Positions 58,811 through 64,000 of a stretch of 64,000 bases of DNA are shown here, piece by piece. The notes under the pieces are model-generated. The model did no database searches. It was not told the origin of the DNA and was given only the letters and a program-made list of their open reading frames with translations. The translations under genes and the position numbers were made by a program. The stretch's first letter is position 1; each line of letters begins with the position of its first letter. Source of the stretch: Ulota crispa (Eukaryota; Streptophyta; Bryopsida; Orthotrichales; Orthotrichaceae); NCBI GenBank assembly GCA_963920765.1, contig OY987246.1, forward strand, positions 498,501 to 562,500, in the 5' to 3' direction.

Positions 58811-60180
58811 AGAAGGGGACGGAAAGAGACAGCATTAATGGTTGGGAGGGCTTGCTGTACCCTCATAAGCTTACATCCATGTGAGGTTACATCCATTTGA
58901 GGCCAGGGTAGAAACAGTTAAGTGGATAATTACATCCTTGTTATCATACTCCGGTGTTCTTGAGCAAGATCCCTAAATCCAAATGTGATCTCAAATATTT
59001 CAAACACAATCTCCTTATGGGAGAAATCTAAACTCTTACAATTTTTGGTGTGTCAGAAAATAGTGCTTCTCCACCATGGCCCCACCAATGTATGGGGAGT
59101 ACCGGCATTCAGTTACAAGCTAGCCGGTTGATTTTGAGAATTGTCAATTTGAATTCAAAGTTTAGGAAAAGAACCGACCATTTAAGAGGAAAAATGAGAA
59201 TATTCTTTATTTTCTATAGGCTTAGCTAGAAGTATACTCTAAACAACCGGTTGGCCCAAGAGAATGTTGGATATTGGCCGGTTAAGTTATAAAAAAATTC
59301 CCGGGCTGTGGGCCCTACATCAAAGTATGAGCAATAAATTAGGTTGTTGCGATTTTTATATGAACAATATATACACTTTAAGTTATGACAGTTAAGTTTA
59401 GTACAAGAAAAAGTGAAGAGTGGACAAAGGAAAAGAAAGAATAAAAGAGAAGGGCAGTTATAAAAAATAAAAAATAAAGGAAATAATTGAGTATGTCTAC
59501 CATCATCAGTAAGCTGTCATTCAATACACATGCAATTTGCCCTTCTTATCTTCAACTTGTAAAGGATGAAGGATATTTTTTGAGAAAATATCTCAAAAAT
59601 TGCCAACTTTTAGAGCTTTTCCCAAAACCAGATACAAATACTTCTTTTTTAAAATTCAACCATACATAACAATGTGTTAAACAAATAAATCAATGTGCAC
59701 CAAAAAAATCAGCCCATTTGACTGCATGGATTTTAGGATTATAATGTTTGAAATGGAAAATACAACAATGATTGATTCTTGCATAACAAGATTAGCAAAC
59801 TTCAAGTCATCTTGGAGTAAAATTCTTGCTCTACACAAAAATGAGGTTTCTAGCTATTCCTAAGAATATAATGTTAGATTCATTCATGAAAAATTCCAGA
59901 AGCAAACATTGAATCTACCTTATTCTAAATCACCCTACAATGCAAGGAGGTGAAGTGAATTGGCATTACACTAGTCATTTTTTCATGATCTCTTGTGCAA
60001 TGAGGAAGTCTTTAATTTCAATTTTTGAATGGTTAGATATTTGAGATAAAATTTTGGAATATGCAACAAAAAAATGAAGAGCTTTGAATTTATAGATTGA
60101 AAGATAATATGGCCAAAAGTTAGAAGAAATTAATTTTTCTTGTAATCACCCAAACACAATTAACAAAGTTTAACTCCTCC
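58811..60180. other. Gene-free intergenic DNA
   Basis: No gene. A purine-rich run lies at 59405-59480; AACCGG-containing words at 59100-59290 echo 32600-32780. Confidence 0.5.
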
Positions 60181-60309
60181 TAGGGGTATGTTCACACTTG
60201 GTGTTAAGAAGGGTAATAGCACAAGAAAATTAGATGCATTTGGACCCACCTTTAGACTACATTCACATTGCAAATATCCCTCCTAACACCAAGTGTGAAC
60301 ATACCCTTA
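60181..60309. mobile_element. 129-bp MITE with 26-bp termini
   Basis: GTATGTTCACACTTGGTGTTA at 60186-60206 (only its end differs from the mirror) is inverted at 60284-60304 as TAACACCAAGTGTGAACATA. Superfamily uncertain; hAT-like from the short ends, but no target duplication is clear. Confidence 0.8.
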
Positions 60310-60982
60310 GATTCTATTTTGAGACCTTAGTTTATTTTGTTCTTTTGACAATTGTGTACCATGTTTAATTAGTTACATACATGCCAAATTCACCAAATTT
60401 CATTAGTTATATACATGCCAAATTTTGAAAAGTTAATAAGAGTTTTAGCACAAGATTCTCCAAAGATGCCCAAACTCCCTAAGCTGCCAAAACTCTTTTG
60501 AGTAGCATACCTTTTGAATTGGGCATTTGATTGGAGAAAAGATTACATTCCCACTTGAGGGATACATATTTACACCTATTGTATTAATTTTGAGAACATC
60601 CAATTATTTTTTACTTCATATGATACTACTCAAGTTTTCAAGTGTTCATTGCACAAACACTTGGTCCTTTAGGGGTTAGAGAAACTCCTAAATTAGTGCT
60701 ATGTGGTGGATATAGCAAAAAAATTTGATGAATTTAAACCCTAAGCTCTCAATTGACCATTTTTTGGTCGTTATCTATTTTTTGCAGGTTGCCCAAGATG
60801 ATAATTTTTTTTCTATAAATTATAAAAACAAATAAAAAGAAAATCAAGTCAACTTTCCAACTCAACTTGAATCTTGTCAATCCAAGTTAGACTCCATCAA
60901 GGAGAAATTATCAAAGACAAACACTTCAATATTTGCTAGTATTATAGAATTTCCTATTTTTGGAAACTAACATTCAGAAGGA
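60310..60982. other. AT-rich DNA with a lone subfamily C end
   Basis: TTGGTCCTTTAGGGGTTAG at 60661-60679 is the right terminus of the element family seen at 36432, with TTAA decayed to TTAG. The left partner was not found. Confidence 0.5.
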
Positions 60983-61215
60983 TTTGAGCCCTCCAAGGGG
61001 TTGCAAGTTTGGTTTTTCCCAATGCTAAGAACCACCCCTTGCTGGTCGTCAAAAAAGAGTAATTTTATTTAATTTTATTTACTTTTTTAATTGTTTCATC
61101 TGACATGGTCAAGCTTTGACCAGATCAGCTTGCCCATGTGGAAGTGTTCCCATATTTTGGGGGAATGGGCCCAAAGTTCCCATGGTTTTGGGGAAGGGGC
61201 CCATTCTTGGGTCCA
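60983..61215. repeat. Repeat Z, copy 2
   Basis: Matches 54783-54990, with an internal duplication of the GGGCCCAAAGTTCCCAT-type segment. Confidence 0.7.
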
Positions 61216-61441
61216 AATCCTTCCTGATGTTCTTTCTCCGCAAGCTTTCTCTAAATAACAGTGAAGTATTGGAAGGTCATTAAATGCATATTGATTTACA
61301 TTAGCTAACATGAAATCTTAATTAGAGGTACTGAACATTGTAGTACCATAATTTTGTAATTTTTGTCAAGGAGCTTTAACAATTTCTGCTTTAGTTGTAC
61401 CTCCAACAATTTCTTTTGGAAATCCTGCTATAGAAATCGAA

Positions 61442-62026
61442 GGGAATTGATATGTGTACCGCACCCTTTGAACTACTATACCACACCCTTTGAACTATTG
61501 TACTACATCCCAGGATAAATTTTAGCTTTTTACCATCAAAAGCTGAATTTGAGAATTTGGAATTCAAAATTGGACTTAGAGACCATGATTTACTATAGAA
61601 CCATAAAAGAAGTTGCAATTCAACAACACCCAATGACAAAGTTTATATTTTTTTACCAAAAAAACAAAAGTAACGCTGTTCTTCCTATCTAGACATTTCA
61701 TTGGATGTTGTTGAATTACAATTTCTTTTATTGCTCTAGAGTAAATCTTGGTCTCTAAGTCCAAATTTGAATTCCAAACTCTCAAATTCAGCTTTCTGAT
61801 GGTACAAATCTACAATTTACCCTAGGGGTGTGGTATAGTAGTTCAAAGGGTGTGGTACAATAGTTCAAAGGATGTGGTACAATAGTTCAAAGGGTGTGGT
61901 ACAATAGTTCAAAGGGTGTGGTACAATAGTTCAAAGAGTGTGGTACAATAGTTCAAAGAGTGTGGTACAATAGTTCAAAGGGTGTGGTACAATAGTTCAA
62001 AGGGTGTGGTACACATATCAGTTCCC
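61442..62026. mobile_element. Foldback element with an internal minisatellite
   Basis: Same family as 23472-23881: GGGAATTGATATGTGTACC at the left, GGTACACATATCAGTTCCC at the right, and GCAATTCAACAACACCCAATG in the arms. The right arm is lengthened by a 22-bp tandem array. Confidence 0.85.
61826..62012. repeat. 22-bp minisatellite, eight full units
   Basis: Units start GGGTGTGGTACAATAGTT and continue CAAA; the start positions step by 22 from 61826 to 61980, then a partial unit follows. Units vary only at the second or third base (GGG, GGA, GAG). Confidence 0.95.
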
Positions 62027-63360
62027 AGAATCTTATTATCTCAAAACCTTTATATTTTTCAATTGAAATGGTTTTTTTTTAAAAGAACACGGTTCAACAA
62101 TTTATTCATGTGAATTGAATGTATATGAACAAGTTCATGAGGCCTGATTAACTTTAGCACATGAAAAAACACGCTCCGAAGCTGTTCGTGGTACTTCCTA
62201 TATTTTTTTAAATTCCTTGAATTCAATGCCATACATTACTTCCCATTTATTACAATTTTTTTATTTTTATTCTTCCTAACACACAAAGTTCAATTTAATA
62301 ATTTCTTAATTAATAAAAACATTGAATTATACAGTGTCAACTGTCTCAAACTTAATTGACATTTCTTCCCAAATTCCACAAGTTCCAACAGCGACTCCGC
62401 AAGGTTGCATTGAATGGTTCAAATACTCAAAACATAATGTTATTATTGCCGCAATATTTCTTGCACAAACTCACTGTCAACAGCTTAATTACTTAGGACA
62501 GAATTTCATGAACACATTAAAATATAATTTGAACCAAAACTTGCCTTCCTAATATATTGAATTACTCTTACAATGAGAAAATTTTAAATGCCTCGGCAAT
62601 AGCATAAACGTCATAATCATTAACAAAAAACAACATATTCGTTAAATTGGGAAAAATAGTACATTTAGAGACTTCCATAAGTTCTGGGTGGTCATTGAAA
62701 ACTTAGCTCGAAAGGTTTTTTCGCCCTCACATGACGGGAGGAATTTTCGAGGTAAAAAATTTTAGTGTCTCAAACTGAATCTGATATCTTTCAATAACTT
62801 TTTGAGTTTAAGGAGGAGTACAAAATGGTAACTCCGTCATTCCCAATTTAATGAAGATGATGTTGTAAGCAATGTCTACATCAGATACCTTCTAAAATCT
62901 GTAATCACAGATAATAAGTACATTACATTAAACTTTAGAGGCTTCAGCTAATATTTCACAAAATTTGCTCGAGCAATCCCTTTTCTAGTACATTATCAAA
63001 TTCAGTGAAATTAACATTTTAGAACGCATGAGACCATAAGATCTTGTATCACAATACTTATAGAGGATGCCATAATTAATTCATAAACTTTCATCATGTA
63101 CATTGTAAACATTATGACTGTGAGCTCAGAAAAAGGTCGTTCTCATCAATGAAAAAATCCCGGGATCTGCAGTTCATGCAGTGAAATTGTAGGGAGAGAA
63201 ATTCCAGAGTTCATGTAATTATCTAGATTGATTCTTGCATTCATGTGAATGTACACATGAATTTTTTTAAAGTCCATAAAAATTGCGGCACACTTGGAAA
63301 ATAGAACACAACTACAAAGTATAGAACGATTCAGAACACTTAATTGTCAGGAATTTACTC
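62027..63360. other. Gene-free AT-rich DNA
   Basis: No gene. The last 150 bp resemble 6100-6330, flanking sequence shared by the palindromic family. Confidence 0.5.
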
Positions 63361-64000
63361 TTAACCCTAAAGGACCACTTGTCCCTACGGGGGACAAATG
63401 GGATTTTGGGCATGTATTTATGACTAAACTATTTTGTGTAATTTTTTGAAACTGTTATGGAACATGGGGAATTCAAAAATTTGTGTGGGCATCTATATTT
63501 TACCTCATTCCAACATTTATTGAAGAAGTTAAGAATGTATTTATGATAATTTTAGTTTGGTGGGGAGCCCAAAACTTCTTCAAAAATTGCATTTTCTGAA
63601 AATAAAAATTTGAGGTTAATTCTTTAGACTTTGGTATATGTGGGAAGTTTTGAATCATTCAATTCTAATTGATGAGATGAAAGTTATGAGAAGTTTTAGT
63701 TTGCGTGTAGGCATAGTTTTGAGATTTTCCACACCTACCCACAAACTAAAACTTCTCATAACTTTCATCTCATCAATTAGATTTGAATGATTCAAAGCTT
63801 CCCACATATACCAAAGTCTAAAGAATTAACCTCAAATTTTTATTTTCAGAAAATGCAATTTTTGAAGAAGTTTTTGGGCTCCCCACCAAACTAAAATTAT
63901 CATAAATACATTCTTAACTTCTTCAATAAATGTTGGAATGAAGTAAAATATAGATGCCCACACAAATCTTTGAATTCCCCATGTTCCATAACAGTTTCAA
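63361..64000. mobile_element. Palindromic TTAA element, cut by the window end
   Basis: Begins TTAACCCTAAAGGACCACT, like the element at 36432. From about 63446 it forms an inverted repeat centred near 63724: AACTTCTCATAACTTTCATC is mirrored by GATGAAAGTTATGAGAAGTT, and the final bases CCATAACAGTTTCAA mirror TTGAAACTGTTATGG at 63446-63460. If symmetric, it should end about 85 bp beyond the window. Confidence 0.82.

Noticed and set aside
1-64000. tRNA, rRNA or CRISPR features
   Set aside because: I saw no cloverleaf with a GTTCRA loop, no rRNA text, and no regularly spaced short repeats with unique spacers. The closest arrays are minisatellites.

Overview
The window looks like nuclear DNA of a land plant. 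It is AT-rich, and short genes with small GT-AG introns sit in a large excess of transposon-derived sequence. The recognisable proteins are plant families: mitochondrial ribosomal protein mL41, a DUF674 protein, a chloroplast-type DnaJ, a receptor-like-kinase exon, and a small Cys-rich protein shared by plants and fungi. AAACCCTAA-type teloboxes occur at several gene starts. Low gene density and the mix of families would suit a moss, liverwort, fern or lycophyte, but the lineage cannot be fixed from this sequence alone.

Layout. 1-1.65 kb: a dying Ty1/copia fragment. 1.7-3.5 kb: a possible exon with a C-terminal membrane segment. 3.55-5.34 kb (minus): the mL41 gene, its long 5' leader and an embedded kinase fragment. 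5.5-15.6 kb: gene-poor AT-rich DNA with one faint dioxygenase-like relic. 15.7-19.4 kb: a nest of TTAA-flanked miniature elements, a CACTA-like hairpin and an AT microsatellite. 19.5-20.75 kb (plus): a small membrane-protein gene whose 5' leader is homologous to the mL41 leader. 21-26.6 kb: nested MITEs and foldbacks, including an almost perfect 501-bp hairpin. 30.7-31.4 kb: a plastid-type DnaJ gene. 32.9-33.65 kb: two abutting MITEs. 33.97-35.38 kb: the two-exon Cys-rich gene. 36.1-37.8 kb: CACTA and TTAA elements. 38.0-39.2 kb (minus): a DUF674 gene with a frame break. 43.1-46.3 kb (minus): a dead DUF7869-type element with a duplicated exon-intron junction, set in a field of a dispersed 20-24 bp palindrome. 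49.4-54.3 kb: three large foldbacks in a row. 54.8-64 kb: further repeats, a tandem array, a probable first exon at 58.6-58.8 kb, a foldback with a minisatellite, and a palindromic TTAA element cut by the window edge.

The genes do not form a pathway, although mL41 acts in mitochondrial translation and the DnaJ protein probably in the plastid. The strongest observations concern mobile DNA. Many elements have TTAA at both ends followed by CCC...GGG termini, the signature of piggyBac, and two insertions can be read directly as filled versus empty sites by comparing sister repeats. The other standout is a 5' leader module shared by two unrelated genes 15 kb apart in opposite orientation.
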